This document shows positions 14,573 to 24,089 of a stretch of 53,435 bases of DNA, in pieces (position 1 is the stretch's first letter; every line of letters begins with the position of its first letter). Source of the stretch: an archaeon (GTDB lineage Archaea > Nanobdellota > Nanobdellia > Pacearchaeales > GW2011-AR1); contig JABHTJ010000008.1 in NCBI GenBank assembly GCA_018697295.1, forward strand, positions 1-53,435, in the 5' to 3' direction. Below the pieces are notes generated by a model. It was not told where the DNA came from and ran no database searches. It saw only the letters and a program-made list of their open reading frames with translations. The position numbers and the translations under genes are program-made.

Positions 14573-15799
14573 TTACCAGTGATCCATCCCCTTCAAGTAT
14601 TTGTAAAATGAAACGATTAGCAAGGGTGGGTATGCGAGCAAATAGAAGACTGAGTATATAAATATGTCGCGGAGAGGGTGTTTGAAATCCTTTTCTCGAG
14701 AGTGAGAGAGTGCAACGAGCGTATAAACTAATCCCAGTGTGAAGAGAACTATTCCGAAGAAAAAGAGGATACTCGGATTTAGAATTACTTCGTCCATTTG
14801 AATAAGTGCGACTTGGGCTTCGAGGGAATATTTGGTGATAAGATATCTAGTGATGAAATATTTTCCCACCCGATATGTTAAGAAGAAAAGTCCTGTTAGG
14901 CCGAGGAACCAAGAGAATGTAAAAAAAGGCATGATGAAAATTCCGAGCATTCCACATTGGAAGAATTTTTTTCGATATTTTGAGACTGTTTGAAGTCCGC
15001 CAACATTCCATCTTATTCTTTGTTTAAACCATTCACCTAATTTTTCGGGAACAAAAGTATATGCCTTTGCGGGAATAGCCATGTGAACCGTCCAGCCTTT
15101 TGAAACAAAATGCCATGTAATTTCAATATCTTCAGTCCAATTTTTTAAATCAAATCCCCCAACTTCGTCAAATGCTTTTTTTCGGTAAATGCTCAAAGGA
15201 CCATTTGTTACGTAAATTGATTCTAAGAATCCGAGGAGTTTTCTGGTGAATGCGATAATTTTATATTCGATTGCTTGAACTTTTGTAAGTTTGTTTGTCT
15301 TATTTGTAACGAGAACTCTCGAGGTTACTGCTCCAGCTTTTTCACTATTGAAAAAACCAACCATCTTATCGATTGCATCTGGATCAGGTAATGAATCTGC
15401 ATCGCTAAATCCGATAAGTTCAGTTTTTACAAATTGTGCACCATAATTTTTTGCCCCTCCTGCCTTTCCAGTATTTTCTGGGGTTTGGACTGCAATTACT
15501 TTCTCATATTTTTGAGCATATTCTTGAATAATTTTATAAGAATCATCTGTTGAACAATCATCGACGACAATTATTTTTTCAAGACCTTTGTAGTTGGAAT
15601 TCATTGCGGCTTCGATTGTTTTTCCAATGCTTTTTTCTTCATTCCAACAAGGAATTACGATGCTTAGGGAATAATTTCTATCCGGCTTAATTACTTCATA
15701 AATTTCTTTTCTATTTTGTGTGTAGACAAGAATGTAAATCAGGAGAAAATAGAATGCTATAAAAGAATATACTAAATATAGGATTGTTAAAAATTCCAT
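14573..15799 (-). CDS. Processive family-2 glycosyltransferase
   Basis: A 408-aa membrane enzyme: one N-terminal helix, a GT-A domain with VDD (79-81), DAD (133-135), TED (222-224) and QRIRW (260-264), then four C-terminal helices. The D,D,D,QxxRW set is that of cellulose/chitin/hyaluronan/poly-GlcNAc synthases, which polymerise a UDP-sugar and extrude the chain. The product is presumably a surface polysaccharide. The start overlaps the scpB stop (TAATG), and a membrane-anchored protein follows. Confidence 0.88.
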   Translation of the reverse strand: MEFLTILYLVYSFIAFYFLLIYILVYTQNRKEIYEVIKPDRNYSLSIVIPCWNEEKSIGKTIEAAMNSNYKGLEKIIVVDDCSTDDSYKIIQEYAQKYEKVIAVQTPENTGKAGGAKNYGAQFVKTELIGFSDADSLPDPDAIDKMVGFFNSEKAGAVTSRVLVTNKTNKLTKVQAIEYKIIAFTRKLLGFLESIYVTNGPLSIYRKKAFDEVGGFDLKNWTEDIEITWHFVSKGWTVHMAIPAKAYTFVPEKLGEWFKQRIRWNVGGLQTVSKYRKKFFQCGMLGIFIMPFFTFSWFLGLTGLFFLTYRVGKYFITRYLITKYSLEAQVALIQMDEVILNPSILFFFGIVLFTLGLVYTLVALSHSREKDFKHPLRDIFIYSVFYLLAYPPLLIVSFYKYLKGMDHW

Positions 15800-16431
15800 T
15801 ATTTTTCCTCCACGGGATTTTCTTCTATTTCTTTTTTATCTTCAGTTTTTTCTTCAAGATTATCTGTTTTTTCTTTTTTATGGACATTAAAATATTCATA
15901 AAATTCTTCGGATAAGTTGAGGATATTTGTATGTCCGTCTTTTTTTGCGATTACGAGTCCTAGTTCTCTGAATTTTTTTATGTGATCGTAAGATTTATTT
16001 CCGCGAATTTTTATGACGACGGATTGTTTTATTGGTTGTTTGTATGCGATTACTGCTAACGTTTCTTGTTCTGCCTTTGTGAATTCTGTGTTTCCAGTTG
16101 CAAGTCTGTTAATTAGATAATGATATTTTTCAGTGATGTCCATTTTGTAAGAATTATTTCTATTTACGATTCTTAAGACATTTGAAATTGCACCATATTT
16201 TTTTTCTAACCGGTGGAGAATTTCCTTTAGCATAATCGGATTTATATCTGTTAATCTCATTAACTCTTCTAGTGTCAAAAATTTTCCAGAAATGAATAAT
16301 GCTGCCTCAACTTTTTCTTGGCTTTGAGTTTCGTTTTCTTCAAATTCGTTTTCGATATCTTCTGCAGTTGAACGTGTGATTACTGGTGTTGCCGAGGCAA
16401 TTTCTGGAGATTGATTTATTTCCTCTTCCAT
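15799..16431 (-). CDS. scpB: Segregation and condensation protein B
   Basis: The 210-aa protein contains the tandem winged-helix core of ScpB. Signature pieces are VEAALFISGKFLTLEEL, ETLAVIAYKQPI and IRGNKSYDHIKKFRELGLV. ScpB is the kleisin-associated subunit of the SMC condensin that organises chromosomes. The N-terminal ~35 and C-terminal ~25 residues are acidic and low complexity. The usual partner scpA and smc are not in this window. One-nucleotide overlap with the glycosyltransferase. Confidence 0.9.
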   Translation of the reverse strand: MEEEINQSPEIASATPVITRSTAEDIENEFEENETQSQEKVEAALFISGKFLTLEELMRLTDINPIMLKEILHRLEKKYGAISNVLRIVNRNNSYKMDITEKYHYLINRLATGNTEFTKAEQETLAVIAYKQPIKQSVVIKIRGNKSYDHIKKFRELGLVIAKKDGHTNILNLSEEFYEYFNVHKKEKTDNLEEKTEDKKEIEENPVEEK

Positions 16432-16481
16432 TTCAAACCTAGGGACAAAGAGTTTAAGAAGTTTACTCGGGTTTATATTTT

Positions 16482-16979
16482 ATGAAATTGGTGCAGAAGA
16501 TGATTATTTTTATTCTTGGGCTAATTGTTCTTTTATTTTTTATTCGGTTAGTCTTGCCATCTCAAGTTGATGATGTAACACCAGGAATTTATTGTGAAGA
16601 AGAAATTTTGGATAAAGCAGATGTTTATTATGTTGTTCCGAATTTTGAAGGTGAATCAATCTCGGAGAATCTTGAGTGGTGTTCGATGATTTTGGATTCT
16701 GAAAAAGAGTTGGCACTTCATGGATATGAACATACTTATCAAGAATTTGAAAGTGGAGATGCTTCCTTGAAATTGGATAATGGGATTGAGATATTTGAAG
16801 AATGTTTTGGTTATTCCCCTGAGCGATTTAAGGCTCCGAATTTAGCAATTAATAGTGAGAATAAAAAGCTCGTTAAATCACAGATGGAATTGGACGGAAT
16901 ATTTAATCAAGTTTTTCATAAGGTGTATCATTGTAGTGATTCTGGCGTTTTTTCTAATCGATTCGTTAGTTTATTTTAA
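16482..16979 (+). CDS. DUF2334-type polysaccharide deacetylase-like protein
   Basis: A 165-aa protein with an N-terminal membrane helix (about 6-25), then VDD near residues 29-31 and LHGYEHT (His80, His84). Together these are the metal-binding Asp-His-His set of the polysaccharide deacetylase superfamily. It is shorter than typical family members, but motifs 1 and 2 are intact. It likely acts outside the membrane on a carbohydrate. A TTTAAGAAG box lies at leaderless distance upstream; divergent from scpB. Confidence 0.7.
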   Translation: MKLVQKMIIFILGLIVLLFFIRLVLPSQVDDVTPGIYCEEEILDKADVYYVVPNFEGESISENLEWCSMILDSEKELALHGYEHTYQEFESGDASLKLDNGIEIFEECFGYSPERFKAPNLAINSENKKLVKSQMELDGIFNQVFHKVYHCSDSGVFSNRFVSLF

Positions 16980-16990
16980 ATATAAAAAGT

Positions 16991-16996
16991 TATAAA
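16991..16996 (+). promoter_or_regulatory. TATA box of the 17018 gene
   Basis: TATAAA 22-27 nt before the ATG at 17018, selecting that start over an upstream in-frame ATG-like codon at 17003. Confidence 0.7.
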
Positions 16997-17017
16997 GATG
17001 TCTTGATTAAATTATTC

Positions 17018-17419
17018 ATGGAAGGCCAAGATAGTTATAGAAATAAAGTACTTGTTGGACTTCATGAAAATGCTACTTTTGGGAGGTCGTTGCATCAAAC
17101 TTATGAAAGAATTGCTGTAGCAAAAGGTTTTGAGTGTGACTTTGCACAAGATGTTAGTCAAATGCTTCGCCTCAGTATTGGAAGATCGCACAGATTTTAT
17201 GCGATGGATTTGAACCTTGGAAATCCAGGAGGAGAAGACCTACTTTCGGCTCAGAGCATTTATCAAATTATTCATCCTCGAATGAGAGAAAAAGAAGCTT
17301 ATTTTATAGGTCTCTCTGGAAGCCAAGCGATTGTTGATAGAGCAAGAGAATTGAGGATTCCTGCAGAACTTAAGAGTGATTTTTCTTTTGCGAAATTTTT
17401 GGATCAAGGTTTTAATTAA
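17018..17419 (+). CDS. Receiver-like (CheY-fold) protein
   Basis: A 133-aa single-domain protein with beta-alpha repeats: VLVGLHEN start, AMDLNLGNPGGEDLL in the middle where the phospho-acceptor Asp of receivers lies, and YFIGLSG as the next strand. The N-terminal acidic pair is replaced by His/Glu and the conserved Lys is not obvious, so phosphorylation is doubtful. DPANN genomes often carry such predicted PxxK-less receiver proteins. Its stop overlaps that of the convergent aRF1 gene. Confidence 0.5.
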   Translation: MEGQDSYRNKVLVGLHENATFGRSLHQTYERIAVAKGFECDFAQDVSQMLRLSIGRSHRFYAMDLNLGNPGGEDLLSAQSIYQIIHPRMREKEAYFIGLSGSQAIVDRARELRIPAELKSDFSFAKFLDQGFN

Positions 17420-18510
17420 TCTACGACCATAAATCTTAGAAGTCCGCCCGCTCCTCCGAGATTATCAAACTGGACTCCTTGTGAAGTCTCATCAGTTACT
17501 AAAAATATTTGAGTCGAAGTTTGACCAGCTAATTTTTCTAGTTTTTTTATTTGTTCCCGAGAAAGTGTTCTTGAAATAATTAATTTTTCTACCGCACCTT
17601 TATTGAGCCTGTCTTCTACTTCTAAGAGCCCGTAAGAAACCTTGTCTGGTTCTTTTGCTAATTTTTCAAAGAATTCATCTAGGATAACTTTTTGTTTAGT
17701 GATTTCTTGTTCTGCGAGCAAATCTTGAGAACGCTCTACTAATTCTTGGAGCCCGTGCATTTCTGTTCCTCCTAAATCTCGAACTCCGATAACTTTATCT
17801 TTTAATGCAGTGACGAGACCTGCTTGGACTAAGAAATCTTCTTTTGTAGGGATTGGCCCTCCGATTAAAATTCCTTTTAGTTTTTTATTATCCCAGAAAT
17901 GTTTTTTCATATGTTCTGCAACTCGCTTGAAAAATTCTTTCGCCATCGTTTCCCTAATTCGTGCAAATCTTTGTGCTGATTGGCCCCCAGCTTTTGTTTT
18001 TCCAGGAACTCCCGAAGTTAAATGTTGTAAAACTTTAATATGTTTTCCGTCAAGAACTCCGATTGTTGCTTCGCTTCTTTCAATAATCATTAGACCGTAT
18101 ACTTCATCAGTTTCTAGCATTTCTTGTAATGGATCTAACACAAATGCTTGATCACAACGATAAATTTTTACTCGTAATTTTTTTGGAGGTTCAATTACCC
18201 ACACTTCTGACTTTTCAGTTCCATCTTCTAGTGTTACTGTTCCCGAAAATAAAGCAAGACCGTTTTCAGGTGTTTTTCCAATTTCTTTTAATTTTCTTGC
18301 TGCTCTATCGAGTGCTGTGATTACACTTTTTCTTGTTCCCGTTGACTTAATGTTTGTTGCCGTTCCTTTTTCATTTTCTAATTGTTTGGTCGTTTGTGTT
18401 AGAGTTGCACCTGAAGGAACATAAACAGTAATTAGTTCAGTGTGGCGACCACGATAACCTGCTAGTTCTTCTAAAATCGCTTCTAGTTCAAATTTTTGTG
18501 TTTCTTCCAT
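17416..18510 (-). CDS. prf1: Peptide chain release factor aRF1 (short form)
   Basis: The 364-aa protein has the archaeal/eukaryal release-factor motifs NIKS (53-56) for stop-codon reading and GGQ (175-177) for peptide release. Archaeal aRF1 is usually about 410-420 residues. The missing length lies in domain 3 after GAVEKLIISRTL, where the zinc-binding minidomain is normally inserted; here the chain goes straight to the last helix and strand (LLRFMVVD). The factor should recognise all three stop codons, and genes nearby do end in TAA, TAG and TGA. The HemK2-like methyltransferase at 37277 probably modifies its GGQ glutamine. Confidence 0.95.
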   Translation of the reverse strand: MEETQKFELEAILEELAGYRGRHTELITVYVPSGATLTQTTKQLENEKGTATNIKSTGTRKSVITALDRAARKLKEIGKTPENGLALFSGTVTLEDGTEKSEVWVIEPPKKLRVKIYRCDQAFVLDPLQEMLETDEVYGLMIIERSEATIGVLDGKHIKVLQHLTSGVPGKTKAGGQSAQRFARIRETMAKEFFKRVAEHMKKHFWDNKKLKGILIGGPIPTKEDFLVQAGLVTALKDKVIGVRDLGGTEMHGLQELVERSQDLLAEQEITKQKVILDEFFEKLAKEPDKVSYGLLEVEDRLNKGAVEKLIISRTLSREQIKKLEKLAGQTSTQIFLVTDETSQGVQFDNLGGAGGLLRFMVVD

Positions 18511-18548
18511 TGGTTAAATATTGTGAAAAATGTTTATAGAGTTTTGTA

Positions 18549-20927
18549 TCAGATATTATGGCATACGCGTAAATCTTTTTCAAATGAAGATAATTCTTTT
18601 GGAATTTTGATTCCTTTTAGAGGATTTCTTAGAGAAATTCCTTGTTCTTTTTTTGTTTTCCAGATTTGAGAATTGAAATTGAGAAGTTTTTCCACAAGGT
18701 TTAAATCTAGTTCTCCGACATTTGCTTTTGGCCATTCTCCATTTAGCAAGTCGATCCCTTTTTCATTTGCGATTAGAGTTGTAATCTGGGGGATTATTGG
18801 ATATAGTAAAATGAGTAATCTTTCGAGTAAAAAATGGAGAGCATACCTTGCAGAATCTGATTCCTCATTTGAGAATTTATTTTCTTCATTATATGCACGA
18901 TTTTTTACTAACTCCACATAATTCGAAGCGAATATGTCCCATAAAAATTTTCTTAAATCTTGTGCAGGATGATTGAAGTCATATTTTTCGTAAGTCGAAT
19001 CTGTTTTTGAAGTTAAATCTTCGAGGTAATTAATAAATAATTTGTCTAGGGAAGTTAATTTTGGTTTCTTTTTTGGTTTTTCAAACATCATTACAAATTT
19101 TGAAACATTGAGCAATTTATTGAGAGACTTTCTTTCTGCTTTTATTTTTTCTTTTGAACAAGTAAAATCTCCTTTTGATAAATCTCCTTCGGTTGCGGCC
19201 CAAAACCTTAGACTTTCTGCACCATCTTCTTTTAGGATTAGTTGTGGATCAATTACATTTCCTAAAGATTTTGACATTTTTCTTCCGTTTCCGTCGAGAA
19301 TATGTTGGTGAATCCACGTATCGTTAAAACATTCCTTGCCAGTTTCTAAATATCCTCGAAGAATAGTATAGTATAACCAAGTTCTTACAATTTCTTTTCC
19401 TTGAGGTCTTAGGCTTGCAGGATATGCTTTTTTGAAAAATCCATCGTCTTTATGATATTGCAACATATTTAATTCGGAAATTGATGAATCAAACCAAGTA
19501 TCTAGAACTCTTGTTTCTCCAACCCATTTTGCATCTTTGAAATCTTTTACCAATCCGATTACTTTTTTTGTTTTTGCGTCTAAAACTTCTGAATCGTTTT
19601 CTGGAGCTGTTTTCCATGGCTCAACATAAATCCCATTTTTTCCAAGAGCAATTTTATCTTCCGAATACCAAAGAGGAACTGGAGTTGCATAATATCTTCT
19701 TCTGGAGATTGGCCAATCAATTGAAACTGATTCGATCCAGTTATCTAGAATTTTTTTGGAATTTTTTGGATAGAAATTTATTTTCTTAGCTATTTTTTTA
19801 ATATCTTTTTTTACTTCTAATTGTTTTAAATAAAATTCTGGCATTTCGATGAATTCGATTTCTGCTTTTGATCTTTCTGAAATTGGAGTTCTGTGACTTA
19901 TCTTTTCTTGGTTTACTAGCAGATTTTTTTTCTTTAGGAGTTCAATCATTTTTTCTCTTGCCTCTTTTACCTTTAGACCTTCTAATGCTCCGGCTTTTTC
20001 ATTCATTTTTCCATCTTGGTTGATTGCAATTCTCGGCTTTAGATTCATTTCCCTGAAAAATTGGATGTCGGAAACATCTCCGGCCGAACACATCATTACT
20101 AAACCAGTTCCCTTATCGATTTGTGCCGTTGGATGAGCAGTTATCGGAATTTCTTCGTTAAAGATTGGTGAGATGGCCGTTTTTCCTTCAAGTTTCTTAT
20201 ATCTTTTATCCTCAGGATTATAAATTACCATTCCGCACGTCGCAATTAATTCCGGCCTTGTTGTTCCAATGACAACTTTTTCTCCAGTTTCCTTTATTGT
20301 CCATTCAACATCGTTAAAAGTTGAGTCGAGTTCGATATAATCAATTTCAGAATCTGCGATTGTTGTCCTTAGTTTTGGATCCCAATTATTAATTCTTGAA
20401 TCTTCGTAGATTAATCCTTTTTTGAAAAGGTCTATGAAAGTCCATTGTGTGATTTTTCTATATTCTGGAGAATCTGTGTGGTAGATATCTCCGATATTTT
20501 GTCCTTGATTATATGAACTAAATGAAATTCCTAATTTTGCAAATGAATCTATTGACTCAACTGAAGCTTCTCCCAATAGTTTTTCACAGTATTCGATGAA
20601 TTTTTCTCTTCCCACCTTGAATGGCGAGACTTTGAATTTTTTTTCTGCTGCCATTTCTATTGGGAGCCCATTTCTATCAAGACCTAGTGGAAACAAAACT
20701 TCTTCTCCCTTCATTCTCCGGTATCTTGCGAAAAAATCCATGAAACAATACGTTACGGCGTGGCCCATGTGAATTGGAGAGTTGACGTAAGGTGGTGGTG
20801 TGTCAATTGAATAGATTTTTTTCTTTGTTTTTGGATTAAATTTGAATTGATCTGAAGATTTCCAATTAGAAGTTATTTCTTCTTCTAATTCAACGTTCCA
20901 GTTTTTTATTTCGCTTAATTTCTTCAT
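18549..20927 (-). CDS. valS: Valyl-tRNA synthetase
   Basis: A 792-aa class I synthetase: HIGH-type HMGH at 53-56 preceded by DTPPP, an editing domain (about 205-345, with GTTRPE), the Val/Ile/Leu hallmark DTWFDSS (about 476-482), RPQG near 507, and KMSKS at 550-554, then an anticodon-binding helical domain. The RPQGxxIxRTW stretch is typical of archaeal ValRS. It is somewhat shorter than archaeal enzymes of about 880 residues, with the C-terminal coiled coil reduced. It charges tRNA-Val and edits threonine. Confidence 0.93.
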   Translation of the reverse strand: MKKLSEIKNWNVELEEEITSNWKSSDQFKFNPKTKKKIYSIDTPPPYVNSPIHMGHAVTYCFMDFFARYRRMKGEEVLFPLGLDRNGLPIEMAAEKKFKVSPFKVGREKFIEYCEKLLGEASVESIDSFAKLGISFSSYNQGQNIGDIYHTDSPEYRKITQWTFIDLFKKGLIYEDSRINNWDPKLRTTIADSEIDYIELDSTFNDVEWTIKETGEKVVIGTTRPELIATCGMVIYNPEDKRYKKLEGKTAISPIFNEEIPITAHPTAQIDKGTGLVMMCSAGDVSDIQFFREMNLKPRIAINQDGKMNEKAGALEGLKVKEAREKMIELLKKKNLLVNQEKISHRTPISERSKAEIEFIEMPEFYLKQLEVKKDIKKIAKKINFYPKNSKKILDNWIESVSIDWPISRRRYYATPVPLWYSEDKIALGKNGIYVEPWKTAPENDSEVLDAKTKKVIGLVKDFKDAKWVGETRVLDTWFDSSISELNMLQYHKDDGFFKKAYPASLRPQGKEIVRTWLYYTILRGYLETGKECFNDTWIHQHILDGNGRKMSKSLGNVIDPQLILKEDGAESLRFWAATEGDLSKGDFTCSKEKIKAERKSLNKLLNVSKFVMMFEKPKKKPKLTSLDKLFINYLEDLTSKTDSTYEKYDFNHPAQDLRKFLWDIFASNYVELVKNRAYNEENKFSNEESDSARYALHFLLERLLILLYPIIPQITTLIANEKGIDLLNGEWPKANVGELDLNLVEKLLNFNSQIWKTKKEQGISLRNPLKGIKIPKELSSFEKDLRVCHNI

Positions 20928-20983
20928 GATGTCTTGAGTCTTGAGAGATTTAAAAAAGTGTTGATTGAAGAATTGATAAGGAA

Positions 20984-20989
20984 TATAAA
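20984..20989 (+). promoter_or_regulatory. TATA box of the phosphoesterase gene
   Basis: TATAAA 22-27 nt before the ATG at 21011. Confidence 0.7.
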
Positions 20990-21010
20990 TGCAGTTTTTT
21001 ATTGAAGATT

Positions 21011-21604
21011 ATGGAAAAGAAACTAAAGATCTTGGCAGCTGCTGATTTGCATGGTAATTTGGAGCTCTCAAAGAGATTAGCAAATAGGGCGCTTGAAGAA
21101 CAAGTTGATTTGGTGATTATTGCAGGAGATATTAATGATTATCATGATACTACTGAGAATATTTTTGATCCATTTAGGGAAGCTGGAAAGAAAGTTGTTT
21201 TTATTCCAGGCAATGCAGATTCATTAGAGGAGCATTTGTTACTTGGACAAAAAGCAAAAAGCATTCATGATTATTATGTTTCTTATGGGGGGATTGGAAT
21301 TACTGGGATTGGAAATAGTGATTGGAAATTGTCTTTTGATGAATATGATTTTGGAATTATTGAGAGAAATTTTAAGAAAATGAAACATGAAAAGAAAATC
21401 TTAGTTTCTCACTTGCATGCGAAGGATTTGATTTTTGAGCGACTTGGATTTTACGGTGACGAAATTTTGAGAAATGCGGTTGAACAGTTTCAGCCAGATA
21501 TTTTAATTTCTGCACATATTCATGAGATTGAAGGTCTTGAAGACACTATTGGCAAGACAAGAGTTGTTCAGGTCGGAAGAAGTGGGACGATTTTAGAGAT
21601 TTGA
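21011..21604 (+). CDS. Calcineurin-like metallophosphoesterase
   Basis: A 197-aa protein with all metallophosphoesterase motifs: DLHG (residues 14-17), GDIND, GNAD, SHLHA and AHIHE. These residues bind two metal ions and hydrolyse a phosphoester. Small single-domain members act as phosphodiesterases or protein phosphatases; the substrate is unknown. The ATG at 21011 is chosen by the TATA spacing over the TTG at 21002. Confidence 0.85.
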   Translation: MEKKLKILAAADLHGNLELSKRLANRALEEQVDLVIIAGDINDYHDTTENIFDPFREAGKKVVFIPGNADSLEEHLLLGQKAKSIHDYYVSYGGIGITGIGNSDWKLSFDEYDFGIIERNFKKMKHEKKILVSHLHAKDLIFERLGFYGDEILRNAVEQFQPDILISAHIHEIEGLEDTIGKTRVVQVGRSGTILEI

Positions 21605-21681
21605 TTTTAGGGAATAGTCCTGAAAAAGAGAATAATTTAAATAAATTCGATTGTTATAATTATTAGTTAAATTGGTGAAAT

Positions 21682-23271
21682 ATGGGAGAGAAATTACGTA
21701 AAAAAATTGCTGGTCCTAACTTAGGAAAGTTAGCTGAAGAAAAAAGAAAACTTAAGGATGTTGAATTTAATCTTAATGCTGCCCAAAAAATAGCTCATGT
21801 CGGAAGTTGGTCTTTAGATATTGAGAAGAATATTCTTGAATGGTCTGACGAGTGTTATAGAATATTTGGTTTGAAAAAAGGCACACCACTTAGTTATGAA
21901 AAATTCTTGAAAAAAGTCTATCCCGAAGATAGGGGGATTGTTGGAGAAGCTTGGAAAGCTGCACTCAAGGGCAAACGATACGATATCGAACATCGAATCA
22001 ACACTAAACCAATTAAATTGGTTAGAGAAAGAGCAAAACTAACTTTTAATAAAAAGGGAGAACCAATTCGAGGAATTGGAACCGTCCAAGATATTACTGG
22101 GGGAAAAGCGGCAGAAGAATTAACAGAGAGATATAAATTTGTTATCGAACAATCCGCACACCAAATTGCTTTTGCGGATTTTAATGGAAAAATAATTTAT
22201 GTAAATAATTCTTGGGCCGTAGGACATGGATATAAAAAAGAAGAACTTATCGGAAAGCCAATTTCAATATTTCATCCCAAAGAAGAACTAAAAAAAGTTA
22301 AAAATTTTAATAAAACTTTGATTAAAACCGGGTCTTGCAGTGGAGAAATTATACATAAAAGAAAAAATGGCACAACCTATCCTTCGCTCATGAATAATTT
22401 TGTTCTAAAGGTGCGAGGTAAACCGGCATATATGATTGGCATTGCAATAGACATTACCGAAAAAAAGAAAGATGAGGAGAGATTGGCAAATGAGAAAAAT
22501 CTTCTAGATTCAAGTATGGAAAGTTTGCCAGGTATTTTTTATATGTTTGATGACAAAGGTAAATTTTTCAAATGGAATAAGAACTGGGAAAAAGCTAGCG
22601 AATATTCAAGTAAGGAGATGGGAAAGGCCCATCCATTAGACTTTTTTAGGGGCGAGGATAAAACACACATAGCTTCGAGAATTAAAGAAGTTTTTGTTAA
22701 AGGAGAGTCCAATGCAGAGGCAGAATTTGTTTCTAAGAGCGGCAAGAGAAGAAACTATTATTTTACTGGAAAATTAATGAAATTAAATAATAAAACTTAT
22801 CTTGTTGGGATGGGGATTGACATAACTGAAAAAAAGAAAGCTGAAAGTGAAATTAAAAGGTTGAATGACGAACTTAAGAAAGATGCAGAAGTTAGTGAGG
22901 CAAAATATAAGGATATTTATGAATCTTCTGCAGATGCTATAATGGTTTTGGAACCTCCTACGTGGAAATTTACTTCTGGAAATCCTTCTGCAATTAAAAT
23001 GTTTGGGGCTAAAGATGAAAAGGAATTTACTTCTAATCCTCCATGGAAATATTCTCCAAAATTTCAGCCAGATGAAAAAACGTCAGAAGAAAAAGCAAAG
23101 GAAATGATAATGGTAGCTATGAAAGATGGGAAAAACTTTTTTGAATGGACTCATAAGCGACTTCATGATGGAGACTTTTCTGCCACCGTTCTTTTGACTC
23201 GGATGCGAATCGAAGGCAAAGATGTTTTGCAAGCTACAGTGAGAGATATCACTAAAAAAAAAAGAGGATGA
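21682..23271 (+). CDS. PAS-domain sensor part of a hybrid-free histidine kinase (frameshifted)
   Basis: The 529 codons encode four PAS domains in a row: about 30-150, 152-268, 274-385 and 405-525. Each ends with the DIT(E/K)KKK type linker. PAS domains sense redox, light or small ligands. The frame ends three codons after a run of ten A (23254-23263), while the next frame continues with the expected KEDEMKLQKS linker. Removing one A would join this part to the kinase at 23273-24061 as one ~790-aa protein. GGTG precedes the ATG. No membrane segment, so a cytosolic sensor. Confidence 0.8.
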   Translation: MGEKLRKKIAGPNLGKLAEEKRKLKDVEFNLNAAQKIAHVGSWSLDIEKNILEWSDECYRIFGLKKGTPLSYEKFLKKVYPEDRGIVGEAWKAALKGKRYDIEHRINTKPIKLVRERAKLTFNKKGEPIRGIGTVQDITGGKAAEELTERYKFVIEQSAHQIAFADFNGKIIYVNNSWAVGHGYKKEELIGKPISIFHPKEELKKVKNFNKTLIKTGSCSGEIIHKRKNGTTYPSLMNNFVLKVRGKPAYMIGIAIDITEKKKDEERLANEKNLLDSSMESLPGIFYMFDDKGKFFKWNKNWEKASEYSSKEMGKAHPLDFFRGEDKTHIASRIKEVFVKGESNAEAEFVSKSGKRRNYYFTGKLMKLNNKTYLVGMGIDITEKKKAESEIKRLNDELKKDAEVSEAKYKDIYESSADAIMVLEPPTWKFTSGNPSAIKMFGAKDEKEFTSNPPWKYSPKFQPDEKTSEEKAKEMIMVAMKDGKNFFEWTHKRLHDGDFSATVLLTRMRIEGKDVLQATVRDITKKKRG

Positions 23272-23272
23272 A

Positions 23273-24061
23273 ATGAAATTGCAAAAATCTTATTTGGAAC
23301 TTCAGGAATTAGAAAAACTAAAAAGTAAATTTTTGACCATCACCTCTCATGAATTGAAAACTCCCCTAACTCCCTCCAAAATACAAACACAGATGCTTTT
23401 GAATGGGGATTTAGGAGAATTGAATGAAAAACAAAAGAAGAGTTTTGAAATAATTTTGAGAAATATAAATCGTCTTGATGAATTAATTGGAGATATCTTG
23501 GAAATTTCTCAATTAGAGGCCGAGGGATTCAAATTAAAAATTGAAAAAGTTCAATTGAAAAATGTTATTGGATTGGTTGTAAAAAATATGCTTCCCGTTG
23601 CAGAAGATAAAAAACTTGTTCTTTCATATGAATTTTCTCAAACCCCATTAATAGAAATTGATAAAAAAAGAATTATGGAAGTAGTCACTAATCTCATTGA
23701 TAATGCGATTAAATTTACTACTAGGGGGAAAATCGTTGTTCGCACTCAAATAAAAGGAAAGGAAATTTTAGCAAGTGTGAGCGATACTGGTCCTGGAATT
23801 GCTCCAGAGCATCTTGGAAAATTATTTATTCCATTTTCTCAATTGGAGGAAACATTTACTAGAGAACATGGAGGTAGTGGTCTTGGTTTGGCTATCTGCA
23901 AGGGAATTGTAGAGCAGCACGGAGGCAAAATTTGGATAGAATCTGCATTAGGGAAAGGGGCAACATTTTATTTTACTTTGCCGATGTCTCAAAAAAGTAA
24001 GAAACTAAAAGATGTGAAAAAGAAAGTTGTAATTTCTAAGGAAATAAAAAAACTTAAATAG
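23273..24061 (+). CDS. Histidine kinase catalytic part (HisKA and HATPase), frameshift partner of the PAS gene
   Basis: 262 codons: HisKA dimerisation helix with the phospho-acceptor His26 in TSHELKTPL, then HATPase boxes N (NLIDNAIKF), G1 (DTGPGIAPE) and G2 (GGSGLGLAI). All catalytic residues are present. On its own it lacks a sensor; the reading frame is open upstream as far as the ten-A run, so it is almost certainly the C-terminal half of the PAS protein. The following receiver gene is the likely phosphate acceptor. Confidence 0.85.
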   Translation: MKLQKSYLELQELEKLKSKFLTITSHELKTPLTPSKIQTQMLLNGDLGELNEKQKKSFEIILRNINRLDELIGDILEISQLEAEGFKLKIEKVQLKNVIGLVVKNMLPVAEDKKLVLSYEFSQTPLIEIDKKRIMEVVTNLIDNAIKFTTRGKIVVRTQIKGKEILASVSDTGPGIAPEHLGKLFIPFSQLEETFTREHGGSGLGLAICKGIVEQHGGKIWIESALGKGATFYFTLPMSQKSKKLKDVKKKVVISKEIKKLK

Positions 24062-24089
24062 ATGATTGACATGCTAATATCCTAAAGAG

